Source of the DNA: Pseudofrankia coriaricola
GTDB taxonomy: Bacteria; Actinomycetota; Actinomycetes; Frankiales; Frankiaceae
Reading direction: 5' to 3'
DNA length: 64,000 bases
Assembly: GCF_001854805.1 (NCBI RefSeq)
Contig: NZ_MBLO01000036.1
Coordinates: 124,001 to 188,000 of the forward strand
The translations under genes were made by a program, and so were the position numbers. A model generated the notes under the pieces. It did not search any database. It was not told the origin of the DNA and saw only the letters and a list, made by a program, of their open reading frames with translations. Each line of letters opens with the position of its first letter. Position 1 is the stretch's first letter. Shown here in pieces: positions 42,108 through 50,569 of the stretch.

Positions 42108-42955
42108 CGGGCCCGCCCGAGGAACTCAAGCGCGATCGTGTCGAACTCCTCCTGCTGCTCCCACTGGGGCCAGTGGCCGGCGTTCTTGATGAGGCGGAAC
42201 TCCCCGCCCGGGATGCGCTCGGCCATGTCGAGGCCGGCCTTCGCCGGGCCGGAGGGGTCGTCGCTGGTCCAGACGACCAGCGTCGGCGCCGTGATCGCGG
42301 CCAGCTCCTCGTCGGTGACCAGGTTGCGGCGGCGGACCTCCGGGTCCTGCAGGCAGAGGATGTGCCGCATCGACTCGGCGAAGCCGGGCCGGCTGTATAC
42401 GCCACGGCGGATCGCGACCAGCTCGTCGGTGACCGAGGCAGCGGGATCGGCCATCAGCCACGACAGCCGGGCGCGGATGCGTTCCTCGCTCGGGTCATCG
42501 GCCGCGGCCTGGGACAGCGACCGGATGCGCTCCATCACCTCGGGGGTGGCCATCGTCCCGCCCGGGGTGTTGAGGACGAGCCGGCCGACGCGCTCCGGGT
42601 AGCGGGCGGCGAACTTGACCGCGACCCAGCCTCCGAGCGACTCACCCGACAGATGGACGCGCTCGAGGCCGAGGACGTCCAGGAGCCCGACGAGGTGATC
42701 GATGTAGTCGTCGATCTCCAGGTCCTTCGTGGTCGTCGTCGTCCACCCATGCCCTGGGTAGTCGTAGGCGATGACCCGGTACTTGGCGCTGAGCGCGCGC
42801 AGGTTGCGGGTGAACGCCTCCAGATGCCCGCCGGTGCCGTGCATGAAGACGAACGGCTCCCCGGCGCCGCACTCCAGCACCCGGGTCGACCAGTGCCCCA
42901 CGTCGACATGGCGGACCGTGTAGTCCAGGCCGGCCAGGTCCGTCCACAGCGTCAT
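42104..42955 (-). CDS. mhpC: Meta-cleavage product hydrolase (alpha/beta fold)
   Basis: 283 aa. FMHGTGGHLEAFTRNLRAL oxyanion region, nucleophile Ser in LSGESLGGWVA, Asp in TLVVWTSDDPSGPA, and His in NAGHWPQWEQ. Fits C-C bond hydrolases that split the ring-opened diketo acid into 2-hydroxypentadienoate and an acid. Assigned mhpC from position between mhpA and mhpD; related dienoate hydrolases such as HsaD are alternatives. Confidence 0.92.
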   Translation of the reverse strand: MTLWTDLAGLDYTVRHVDVGHWSTRVLECGAGEPFVFMHGTGGHLEAFTRNLRALSAKYRVIAYDYPGHGWTTTTTKDLEIDDYIDHLVGLLDVLGLERVHLSGESLGGWVAVKFAARYPERVGRLVLNTPGGTMATPEVMERIRSLSQAAADDPSEERIRARLSWLMADPAASVTDELVAIRRGVYSRPGFAESMRHILCLQDPEVRRRNLVTDEELAAITAPTLVVWTSDDPSGPAKAGLDMAERIPGGEFRLIKNAGHWPQWEQQEEFDTIALEFLGRAR

Positions 42956-44742
42956 GCGTTCTCCTTCAGCGCGGGCTCCGCCGCCGTCAAGGCGGACGCC
43001 GCCTCGGGCGGCGCGGCCACCGCGTCGCTCAGCGCGGCCACCGCGGGCGCCGCGTCGGGCAGCGCGGGCACCGCGTCGGGGATGCCGACGGTGGCCCCGA
43101 ACGCCCGGACCATGTCAGAGGCGGCGTGCGCGGGGCTCGCGCCCGCCACGATGCGGTCCGGACGCAACAACAGCACGGACTCCGGGTGCGCGTCGAACCA
43201 GCGCTTGAGCGCGCCGTCCAGGTCGCCGACCACCAGCACCGAGTCGTCGGGCTGCTCGCCACCCTCCGGCGTGGGCGCGTTCCAGCGCAGCTGCACCGCG
43301 GGGCGGGCCTCGACGAGGCGGGCACCGAGCTGGGCGAGCCGCCGCTGCGCGTCGTCGTCCAGGATCTGGCGGGGGTCGTTGTTCCAGGCGACGAGCGCGA
43401 ACCACGGGCCGAGCGCGTCGTCCAGCTTCACGGACGGGAGCGCGCGGGTGGCCACCGTCGGCTGGATGAACAGCCGTCCCACCGGGCTCGGCTCGCTCTC
43501 CGAACCGAGCCGGGTCAGCGCGCCCTCCCGCATCGTCGGCATCGGCTTGAACTTCATCGTCACGATGTAGGTCTTCGCCTTGGGGATCGCGGACAGGCCC
43601 CGGAAGAAGAGGTCACGGGCCAGCGCGCCGAACCGGTTGGTGACGGAGACCGCCTGGCCCACCCGCCGGGACAGGTCGATCATCGCGCGGGCATGGTCGC
43701 GCCGCTCCGACTCGTAGGTGTCGAGCAGCTCGTCGCCGGCGAGCCCCTGGCACACGCTCGCGAGCTTCCAGGAGAGGTTGAGCGCGTCCCGGATGCCGCT
43801 GTTGTAGCCCTGGCCCTGCCACACCGGCATGATGTGCGCCGCGTCGCCGACGAGGAAGATCCGCCCGACGCGGAAGTGCTCCGCGAGCCGGGCGTGGTGG
43901 TTGTAGACCCGGCGGCGGATGACGTCGACCTTCGCGGTCGGCGGGACGATCGGCGCGAGCAGCCGGGTGAGGAACTCGTCGGTCATCGCGTCCGCCTCGG
44001 TCTCGCCGGGCTTGAGCATGAACTCGAACCGGCGGATGCCGTGCGGGATGCTGATCGAGACGTAGGGGCGGCGCGGGTCGCAGCAGACGTACGCGCCGGG
44101 GCGGCCGAGCGGGTCGTTGCGGATGTCGATGACGAACCACTGCGCGGCGGCGGTGCTGCCGTCGAAGCGCAGCCCGAGCAGCGTCTCGCGGGTCACGCTG
44201 GCGCCGCCGTCCGCGCCGACGGCGTAGGCCGCCCGCAGGGTCCGCTCACCTTCCGGCGTCTCGACGGTCAGCGTCACGCCGTCGGCGTCCTGCGCGTAGC
44301 CCGTGACCCGGGACGAGAAGCGCACGTCGACGTTGTCGAAGCGGGTCAGGCCCTCGAACAGCACCCGGTCGGCCAGCGGCTGGACGAAGCCGTTGCGCCG
44401 CGGCCAGCCGAACTCCGCGGTCGGCGGCGCGAGCCGGGCCAGGTCGCGCTGCTTCGCGTCGACGAAGGCGAGCACCTGGTGCGGGATCGTGTGCGGCAGG
44501 ACGTCGTCGGCCAGGCCCACCGCCTGGAAGGTCCGCAGCGTCTCGTCGTCCATCCCGACGCCGCGGGGGAAGTCGATGAGTGCCTGGCCGGCCTCGAGGA
44601 CCAGGACGCGCAGTCCGTAGCGGCCGAGCAGGTTGGCGGTCATCAGCCCGCTTGGGCCCGCGCCGACGACGGCGACGTCGACGTCCGCCGAGCCCGCGGG
44701 CGGCGGCGAGCCAGGCTGTGCCGTGCCGACCTGAGTGGACAC
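42952..44742 (-). CDS. mhpA: 3-(3-hydroxyphenyl)propionate hydroxylase-like FAD monooxygenase
   Basis: 596 aa from GTG 44742, GAGGAGTCGAG upstream. PHBH-family motifs: FAD Rossmann VVGAGPSG (25-32), VGADGGASVTRE (DG motif), and FLVGDAAHIMPVWQGQGYNSGIRDALNLSWKLA (GD motif). It hydroxylates a phenol to the catechol that MhpB cleaves. An Ala/Pro-rich C-terminal tail (PDAAPAVAALSDAVAAPPEA) of about 45 aa is not usual for MhpA. First gene of the operon. Confidence 0.92.
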   Translation of the reverse strand: MSTQVGTAQPGSPPPAGSADVDVAVVGAGPSGLMTANLLGRYGLRVLVLEAGQALIDFPRGVGMDDETLRTFQAVGLADDVLPHTIPHQVLAFVDAKQRDLARLAPPTAEFGWPRRNGFVQPLADRVLFEGLTRFDNVDVRFSSRVTGYAQDADGVTLTVETPEGERTLRAAYAVGADGGASVTRETLLGLRFDGSTAAAQWFVIDIRNDPLGRPGAYVCCDPRRPYVSISIPHGIRRFEFMLKPGETEADAMTDEFLTRLLAPIVPPTAKVDVIRRRVYNHHARLAEHFRVGRIFLVGDAAHIMPVWQGQGYNSGIRDALNLSWKLASVCQGLAGDELLDTYESERRDHARAMIDLSRRVGQAVSVTNRFGALARDLFFRGLSAIPKAKTYIVTMKFKPMPTMREGALTRLGSESEPSPVGRLFIQPTVATRALPSVKLDDALGPWFALVAWNNDPRQILDDDAQRRLAQLGARLVEARPAVQLRWNAPTPEGGEQPDDSVLVVGDLDGALKRWFDAHPESVLLLRPDRIVAGASPAHAASDMVRAFGATVGIPDAVPALPDAAPAVAALSDAVAAPPEAASALTAAEPALKENA

Positions 44743-44850
44743 CTCGACTCCTCGGGTGGCGGGTGCCGGATGCGGCGGGTGCCGCGCCCAGCGCGCTCAT
44801 CGCCGCGGTGATCGGCACCGCGGCGATCAGTGCTGTGGCGATGGATACCG

Positions 44851-44897
44851 GTTGCGATCAATGCGGCAACGATCGAGTTGCGTGCAGTATATGCAAC
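44851..44897. promoter_or_regulatory. Two GTTGC/GCAAC dyads in the mhpA control region
   Basis: GTTGC-N10-GCAAC at 44851-44870 and GTTGC-N11-GCAAC at 44877-44897 lie 26 bp apart, about 2.5 helical turns. The second overlaps a minus-strand -10 TATACT (44891-44886). The local sequence is AT-rich for this genome. Likely binding sites for the IclR regulator at 38542, controlling mhpA and perhaps the divergent acyl-CoA synthetase at 45039. Confidence 0.6.
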
Positions 44898-45038
44898 CAG
44901 ATATTCAATAACTGCGAAAAATCTAGTAACGTGCGCCCGACGCGTCAACCCTGCCCGGGCGTCCCAGCCCGTCCATCCTCGACGGCCGCGCGGGGCCGGA
45001 CGCACGGACGGGGCTCCCCCTCACCGAGGACGTGATCA

Positions 45039-46715
45039 ATGTCGACCGGTCCCCTGCCTCCGTGGCTGGCCCTGTACCCGGCGCGGGTCGACCCCGCGCC
45101 GGAGATCACCCATGGGTCGGTCGTCGAGGCGTGGCGGGCCCGCGTCGCCGCGAACCCCGAGCGGGCGGCGGTGCGCTACTTCGACGGGTCGCTGTCCGCG
45201 GCCGAGCTCGACGCGCACGCCGACGCGCTGGCCACCGAGCTCCAGGACCGGGGCGTCCGGTGGGGCGACCGCGTCGGCATCTACCTGCAGAACGTGCCCT
45301 ACTACCCGATCAGCCTGCTCGCGATCTGGAAGGCCGGCGCCACCGCCGTCCCGCTCAACCCGATGTACCGCGGCCAGGAGCTGCAGCGTCTGATCGACGA
45401 CTCGGGAACCTCCGGGGTCATCGCGGCCCGGGGCACGGACGGCGAGGTTCGCGAGACGCTCGCCGGCGGCACGGTGGGCTGGGTGCTGTCCGCCTCGTCG
45501 CGCGACTTCCAGACCCGCGACGACCCGCGCGTCTTCCCGGAGCCGGTGGAGCCCGCGCCGTCGCCGGAGGGCGACCTCGGCGCCGTCCTCGCCGCGCGGC
45601 GCGGGCAGCGCCCGCGGCCGGTCGCCGTCGGGCTCGACGACACCGCGTTCATCACGTACACGTCGGGGACCACTGGCCCGCCGAAGGGCGCGCTGAACAC
45701 TCACCGCAACTACCTGCACGCGGTGCTGAACTACGGCGACTGGCTGGGCCTCGAACCCGGTGACGTCTCCTTCGCCATCGCGCCGCTGTTCCACATCACC
45801 GGCCTCTCGCTCAACGCCGGCATCGCGCTGCTGAACGACGCCACACTCAGCATGAGCGGGCGCTTCGAGCCCGCGGTCGTCCTCGACGCCTTCCGCGAGC
45901 ACGGGGTGACCACGACGATCGGCTCGATCACCGCCTTCAACGCCTTCTTCCGGGTGGCGGACGCGGGACCTGAGCACTTCAAGACGATCAGACTGCTCTT
46001 CTCCGGCGGAGCACCGATCCCGCCGGCAACCATCGAGGCGTTCCGCGCCCGTTTCGGCGCCTACCTGCACAACATCTGGGGCATGACGGAGACGACGGGC
46101 GGCGGTATCGCCGTGCCGCCCGGCGCCACCGCTCCCGTCCACCAGCCGAGCGGCACGCTCTCCATCGGCGTACCGGCGCCGAACGTCGACGTGGAGATCA
46201 TCGACGCGCAGGGCGTGCCTCAACCGCCCGGCGCCGAGGGAGAGCTGGTCTTCACCGCGCCGCAGGTGGTTCCCGGGTACTGGCACAACCCCGAGGCGAC
46301 CGCGCACGCGTTACCGGGCGGCAGGTTGCACACCGGCGACGTCGCCGTGATGGACGCCGAGGGCTGGATCTACCTCGTAGACCGGATCAAGGACCAGATC
46401 AACACCTCCGGGTTCAAGGTCTGGCCGCGCGAGGTGGAGGACGTCCTCTACGAGCACCCGGCGGTCTTCGAGGCGGCGGTGGTCGGCGTGCCGGACGAGT
46501 ACCGCGGTGAGCAGGTGACCGCCTACGTCTCGCTCCGCGACGGCGCGACGGCCAGCGAGGAGGAGCTCATCGCCTTCACGAAGGAGCGCCTCGCGGCGTA
46601 CAAGCGCCCTCGCCGCGTGGTCGTCATCCCGGCGCTGCCGAAGACCGCGACCGGGAAGATCCAGCGGGCGGTGCTGCGTGAGCGGCACGGCTCGCCGCGC
46701 AGCGAGCGGCGCTGA
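45039..46715 (+). CDS. Acyl-CoA synthetase / AMP-dependent ligase (FadD-like)
   Basis: 558 aa from ATG 45039. ANL motifs: ITYTSGTTGPPKGALNTH, IWGMTETTGGG, GGRLHTGDVAVMD, and C-terminal lysine in KTATGKIQRAVLRE. Activates a carboxylic acid to its CoA ester. Divergent from mhpA and first in a plus-strand run leading to acyl-CoA dehydrogenases. The intergenic control region suggests joint regulation with the Mhp pathway; substrate may be an arylpropanoate or side-chain acid (inference). Confidence 0.93.
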   Translation: MSTGPLPPWLALYPARVDPAPEITHGSVVEAWRARVAANPERAAVRYFDGSLSAAELDAHADALATELQDRGVRWGDRVGIYLQNVPYYPISLLAIWKAGATAVPLNPMYRGQELQRLIDDSGTSGVIAARGTDGEVRETLAGGTVGWVLSASSRDFQTRDDPRVFPEPVEPAPSPEGDLGAVLAARRGQRPRPVAVGLDDTAFITYTSGTTGPPKGALNTHRNYLHAVLNYGDWLGLEPGDVSFAIAPLFHITGLSLNAGIALLNDATLSMSGRFEPAVVLDAFREHGVTTTIGSITAFNAFFRVADAGPEHFKTIRLLFSGGAPIPPATIEAFRARFGAYLHNIWGMTETTGGGIAVPPGATAPVHQPSGTLSIGVPAPNVDVEIIDAQGVPQPPGAEGELVFTAPQVVPGYWHNPEATAHALPGGRLHTGDVAVMDAEGWIYLVDRIKDQINTSGFKVWPREVEDVLYEHPAVFEAAVVGVPDEYRGEQVTAYVSLRDGATASEEELIAFTKERLAAYKRPRRVVVIPALPKTATGKIQRAVLRERHGSPRSERR

Positions 46716-46812
46716 CCGCCGCCGCTCCCCCATGTGTTGAAAGTCCTGTTCTCGCGCGCCTCGAGAGCGCGGTGCGGTAGGAGGGTGACTCGTGGCGACG
46801 TATGTCCCAGCA

Positions 46813-46859
46813 GGCCAAAGGAGGTGCGAAAATGCTCCTCCTTCGCACCTCCGGCGGCC
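46813..46859 (+). repeat. Hairpin/micro-ORF element, copy 3
   Basis: Perfect arms GGAGGTGCGAA (46820-46830) and TTCGCACCTCC (46842-46852), GGCC at both ends. Contains the full SD AAAGGAGGTG (46817-46826) and ATG 46832. Sits between the acyl-CoA synthetase and the acyl-CoA dehydrogenase. Confidence 0.9.
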
Positions 46860-46879
46860 CCCGCTTTCGGGAGAACTGA
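46832..46879 (+). CDS. Candidate micro-ORF (15 aa) from hairpin element copy 3
   Basis: MLLLRTSGGPRFREN, TGA at 46877-46879, ending 30 nt before the next gene. It has a consensus Shine-Dalgarno with 5-nt spacing, as good as any gene in the window, but the SD is also buried in the hairpin stem. Real translation is unknown. Confidence 0.4.
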   Translation: MLLLRTSGGPRFREN

Positions 46880-46909
46880 GCAGCTCGGCGTCCGACATCG
46901 GAGGTCGGG

Positions 46910-48001
46910 ATGCTGTCTGAGTTCGACGAGGACCAACGGCTGTGGCGGAGCACCGTCCGCGACGTGCTCGCCAAGGAGTGCACGCCGGCGCTGGTCCGCG
47001 GTGCCGCCGACGCGGCGGCCGACACCGGCGGGCCTGGGGGCCAAAGGGGGTGCGAAAATGATCTTTATTCGCACCCCCGGCGGCACATGCCCTTGGAAGC
47101 GCTGTGGCAGACCTACACCAACCTGGGCTGGACCCAGCTCGTCGATCCCAGTGAGATGGTCGAGCTCGCGATCCTGGTGGAGGAGCTGGGCCGGGCCACC
47201 GACCCGACCCCGTTCCTCGCGACGATGACCCAGTTCGTCCCGCTGGCGCCGGGCGTCGCCGGGGCCAAGCAGTCCGGTGCCGCCCTCCCCGAGGGCATCA
47301 CCGCCCGCCGCGACGGCGACGGCTGGCTGTTGGACGGCACCGCGCGCCACGTGCTGGATGGCGACCGGGCCGACTGGCTGGCCGTCGTCACCACCGAGGG
47401 CGTCTTCGCCATCCCCGCGGCGCAGGCATCGGTGACCCGGGTTCCCGTCTTCGACCCCGTGCTGCACGTCGCCGAGGTGGCCCTGGCCGACGTTCGCGTC
47501 GGCGGTGACAACCTGACCGGCGCCGACCCGGAGAAAGCACGCCACCAAGCGCTCACGGGCATGGCGACGACCATGGTCGGTGCCTGCCAGCGCGTCCTGG
47601 ACCTGGTGATCGAGCACGTCAGGACCCGCCAGCAGTTCGGCGCGCCGATCGGCTCGTTCCAGGCCGTCAAGCACAAGGCGGCCGACATGCACGTGGCCAT
47701 CGAGCGAGCCCGGGCCCTGGCCTATTTCGCCGCGCTGACCATCGCCGCGGACGACCCCCGCCGCCGCCTCGCGGCCTCGATGGCCAAGGCGTCGGCCGGC
47801 GAATGCCAGTCGCTCGTGTTCCGGCACGGCCTGCAGCTGTTCGGCGGCATGGGCTACACCTGGGAGAACGACCTGCAGTTCGCGCTGAAGCGGGCCAAGG
47901 CCGGCGAGGTGCTCCTCGGCACGGCGGACGAGCACCGGGCCCTGATCGCGAAGGAAAACCTGACTTTGGCGGGGGTGGACAGCCGTGCAGCTCACGTTTG
48001 A
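46910..48001 (+). CDS. Acyl-CoA dehydrogenase subunit carrying an in-frame hairpin element
   Basis: 363 aa, ATG 46910 with GGAGG upstream. Family parts: QFGAPIGSFQAVKHKAADMHVAIERARAL and LFGGMGYTWENDLQFALKRAKAGEVLLGTADEHR. The catalytic Glu position (LLGTADEH) is not conserved, as in one subunit of mycobacterial heteromeric FadE pairs. Residues about 40-60 (GGPGGQRGCENDLYSHPRRH) are encoded by hairpin element copy 4 (47039-47083), which added residues without breaking the frame. Overlaps the next dehydrogenase gene by 17 bp, supporting a heterotetramer. Confidence 0.9.
   Translation: MLSEFDEDQRLWRSTVRDVLAKECTPALVRGAADAAADTGGPGGQRGCENDLYSHPRRHMPLEALWQTYTNLGWTQLVDPSEMVELAILVEELGRATDPTPFLATMTQFVPLAPGVAGAKQSGAALPEGITARRDGDGWLLDGTARHVLDGDRADWLAVVTTEGVFAIPAAQASVTRVPVFDPVLHVAEVALADVRVGGDNLTGADPEKARHQALTGMATTMVGACQRVLDLVIEHVRTRQQFGAPIGSFQAVKHKAADMHVAIERARALAYFAALTIAADDPRRRLAASMAKASAGECQSLVFRHGLQLFGGMGYTWENDLQFALKRAKAGEVLLGTADEHRALIAKENLTLAGVDSRAAHV
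47039..47083 (+). repeat. Hairpin/micro-ORF element, copy 4, inside a coding sequence
   Basis: Perfect arms GGGGGTGCGAA (47046-47056) and TTCGCACCCCC (47068-47078). ATG 47058 is out of frame with the host gene and opens MIFIRTPGGTC, running on through a +1-type frame. The element is read through in the host gene frame. Confidence 0.9.
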
Positions 48002-49160
48002 CGACGACGTCGAGGCGTTCCGCGCCGAGTTCGTGGCGTTCCTCGACGCGAACCTGCCGAGCGCCGAGGAGGCCGACCGGCCGTCGCGCTCTAGCGCCGA
48101 CGTGCCCGAGTGGGCCCGGCGCTGGCAGCGCCTGCAGTTCGACGCGGGCTGGCTGCTGCCCGGCAACCCGCCCGAGTTCGGCGGCCGCAACGCCAGCATC
48201 CTGCAGCAGTACGTCCATCTGGAGGAGCTGTCGAAGCGGCGGATCCTGCGCAGCTTCAACCCCCAGGGCGTCGGCATCATCGCGGCATCACTGCTGTCCT
48301 TCGGCACCCCGGAGCAGAAGAGGCGCTGGGCGGTGCCGATCCTGCGCGCCGAGATCACCGCCGCTCTCGGGATGAGCGAGCCGGGCGCCGGCTCCGACCT
48401 CGCCGGCCTGCGCACCCGGGCCACGCTCGACGGCGACCACTTCGTCGTGAACGGCCAGAAGGTGTGGACGTCGGGTGCCCACGACGCGGACGTCATCCTG
48501 ACGTTCGTGCGGACCGACCCCGACGCGTCCAAGCACAAGGGCATCAGCGTGTTGCTGATCCCGACCGACACCCCAGGGGTGACCCGCCGGCCGTTCGGCT
48601 CCATCGCGAGCCCGGACGACCTGGACTTCAACGAGGTCTTCTTCGACAACGCCCGTGTCCCGGCCGAGAACCTGGTCGGCAAGCTGGGCGGCGGCTGGGC
48701 CGTCGCCCACGGATCCCTGGGGCATGAGCGCACCCTGCTGTGGCTGATCTTCGCCGAGCGGCTGGCGGACCTGCTGGTCGACTTCCGCCCGGTCACGACG
48801 CTCGACGAGGACCGGTACGCGACCCTCGTGATGGATGCCCACGCCCTGCGGTGGATGGGCTCCGCGGCGCTGGCCAGGGAGGCCCGCGGCGAGCAGGACG
48901 TGCCCGCCCTGTCGGTGCTGAAGCTGTTCGGGTCCGAGGCGGCGCAGGCGGCCACGGAGGCGGCGTTCGAGTCGGCGGGCGCGGAGGCGCTCGACCACCC
49001 CGCGCTCACGGGCCCGCTGTCCCACCTGAGCCTGGAGGCCTACGTCAGCGGGTGGTTCGAGCGCTACGCGCGCACGTTCTCCGGCACGATCGCGGGCGGC
49101 ACCTCCGAGATCCAGCGCACCGTCATCGCCGAGCGGGTGCTCGGACTGCCCCGCGGCTAG
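47985..49160 (+). CDS. Acyl-CoA dehydrogenase, partner subunit of a heteromeric pair
   Basis: 391 aa from GTG 47985. ALGMSEPGAGSDLAGLRTRA and GQKVWTSGAHDADVIL mark the FAD/substrate region; the C-terminal signature FSGTIAGGTSEIQRTVIAERVLGLPRG has Gly where homomeric enzymes have the catalytic Glu. In FadE28-FadE29-type enzymes two unlike subunits share active sites, so this probably works with the product of 46910. Followed by three tandem hairpin elements. Confidence 0.93.
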   Translation: MQLTFDDDVEAFRAEFVAFLDANLPSAEEADRPSRSSADVPEWARRWQRLQFDAGWLLPGNPPEFGGRNASILQQYVHLEELSKRRILRSFNPQGVGIIAASLLSFGTPEQKRRWAVPILRAEITAALGMSEPGAGSDLAGLRTRATLDGDHFVVNGQKVWTSGAHDADVILTFVRTDPDASKHKGISVLLIPTDTPGVTRRPFGSIASPDDLDFNEVFFDNARVPAENLVGKLGGGWAVAHGSLGHERTLLWLIFAERLADLLVDFRPVTTLDEDRYATLVMDAHALRWMGSAALAREARGEQDVPALSVLKLFGSEAAQAATEAAFESAGAEALDHPALTGPLSHLSLEAYVSGWFERYARTFSGTIAGGTSEIQRTVIAERVLGLPRG

Positions 49161-49365
49161 AGGGCCAAAGGAGGTGCGAAAATGCTCCTGCTTCGCACCT
49201 CCGGCAGCCCCCGTCCTCGGAAGCACCAGAGGGCCAAAGGAGGTGCGAAAATCTCCTCCTTCGAACCTCCGGCAGCCCCCGTCCTCGGAAGCACCAGAGG
49301 GCCAAAGGAGGTGCGAAAATCTCCTCCTTCGAACCTCCGGCGGCCCCCGTTTCTCGGAAGCACTG
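49159..49365 (+). repeat. Tandem array of three hairpin/micro-ORF elements (copies 5-7)
   Basis: Three units of 69, 68 and about 69 bp start at 49159, 49228 and 49296 with AGAGGGCCAAAGGAGGTGCG. Core arms: 49170-49180 with 49192-49202 (perfect), then 49239-49249 with 49260-49270 and the equivalent of unit 3, each with one C-to-A mismatch (TTCGAACCTCC). Units 2 and 3 lost the ATG. From ATG 49182 the first unit opens a 65-codon frame to 49379. The array fills the 215-bp gap between two acyl-CoA dehydrogenase genes. Confidence 0.93.
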
Positions 49366-49375
49366 AGGAGCCTCC

Positions 49376-50569
49376 ATGACCATCGACCTGTCACCCGAGC
49401 CGGCCGTCGCCGACCTGGCCGAGCGGACCGCGCGGTTCGTCCGCGAGGTGGTGCTCCCGGTCGAGAAACGGCACGCGGCCGCGACACCGTCGGAGGCGGT
49501 GCGCCGCGAGCTGCAGGACGCGGCCCGCGACGCGGGCCTGTTCGCGCCGCACGTCGCCGCCGAGTACGGCGGTCACGGGCTGGACATGCGCGGCCGGGCC
49601 GCCGTGTTCGAGGCTGCCGGGTACGCCCTGCTCGGCCCGCTGGCCCTCAACATCGCCGCTCCCGACGAGGGCAACATGCACATGCTGGAGCTGATCGCGA
49701 CGGCGGAGCAGAAGGAGCGGTACCTCCGCCCGCTGGCGACCGGCGAGATCAGGTCCTGCTTCGCGATGACGGAGCCGGCGCCGGGAGCCGGCTCGGATCC
49801 CCGGGCGCTCGCCACGCGCGCCGAGCGCGTCGACGGCGGGTGGCGCATCAACGGGCGTAAGTGGTTCATCACCGGGGCCGACGGCGCGGGGTTCGCGATC
49901 TGCATGGCCCGCACCTCGGGCACGCCGGGAGACGAGGGCGGCGCGACGATGTTCCTGGTCGACGCGGACAACCCTGGAATGAAGATCGTGCGGCACATCG
50001 AGACCCTCGACGAGACCCTGTACGGCGGCCATGCCGAGGTGCTCTTCGACAACTGCGACGTGCCCGGCGACGCGGTGCTCGGCGAGGTCGACGAGGGCTT
50101 CCGCTACGCGCAGGTCCGCCTCGGCCCGGCCCGGATGACGCACTGCATGCGCTGGCTGGGAATCGCCAACCACGCCCGAGACATCGCGGTCCGCCGGGCC
50201 GGTGAGCGGGAGCTGTTCGGCTCCCGGCTGGGCGAGCTGGGCATGGTGCAGCAAATGATCGCCGACAGCGAGATCGACATCGCCGCCTCCCGAGGCCTCA
50301 TCCTCCAGGCGTGCTGGGAGCTGGACCAGGGCCGCTCGGGCGCCCAGTCCACGGCGATCGCCAAGACGTTCTGCGCCGAGGCGATCTGGCGGGTGGTGGA
50401 CCGCTCACTGCAGATCTGCGGGTCGCTCGGGGTGTCCGGTGACATCCCGCTCAGCCGGTTCCTGCGCGAGGTACGCCCGTTCCGGATCTACGACGGCCCG
50501 TCCGAGACCCACCGGTGGGCGATCGCGCGCCGCGCCCTCCGGCGCCACGCCCCGGCGGCGGCCCGATGA
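49376..50569 (+). CDS. Acyl-CoA dehydrogenase (ACAD10/11- or LvaC-like)
   Basis: 397 aa, ATG 49376 with GAGGAG upstream. Motifs: SCFAMTEPAPGAGSDPRALATRA, GRKWFITGADGAGFAICMARTS, and C-terminal LREVRPFRIYDGPSETHRWAIARRAL, where YDGPSETHRW is characteristic of the ACAD10/11 branch. The ATGA overlap with a phosphotransferase gene mirrors the domain pair fused in vertebrate ACAD10/11 and the LvaA/LvaC pair of Pseudomonas levulinate catabolism. A role in 4-hydroxyacyl-CoA turnover is inferred. Confidence 0.93.
   Translation: MTIDLSPEPAVADLAERTARFVREVVLPVEKRHAAATPSEAVRRELQDAARDAGLFAPHVAAEYGGHGLDMRGRAAVFEAAGYALLGPLALNIAAPDEGNMHMLELIATAEQKERYLRPLATGEIRSCFAMTEPAPGAGSDPRALATRAERVDGGWRINGRKWFITGADGAGFAICMARTSGTPGDEGGATMFLVDADNPGMKIVRHIETLDETLYGGHAEVLFDNCDVPGDAVLGEVDEGFRYAQVRLGPARMTHCMRWLGIANHARDIAVRRAGERELFGSRLGELGMVQQMIADSEIDIAASRGLILQACWELDQGRSGAQSTAIAKTFCAEAIWRVVDRSLQICGSLGVSGDIPLSRFLREVRPFRIYDGPSETHRWAIARRALRRHAPAAAR

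Noticed and set aside
49159-49365. CRISPR array
   Set aside because: Units of 68-69 bp are contiguous with no unique spacers and no cas genes nearby.
49182-49379. 65-codon ORF through the tandem element array as a normal gene
   Set aside because: It consists only of repeat-unit translation in shifting frames; reported as part of the element family and not as an established gene.
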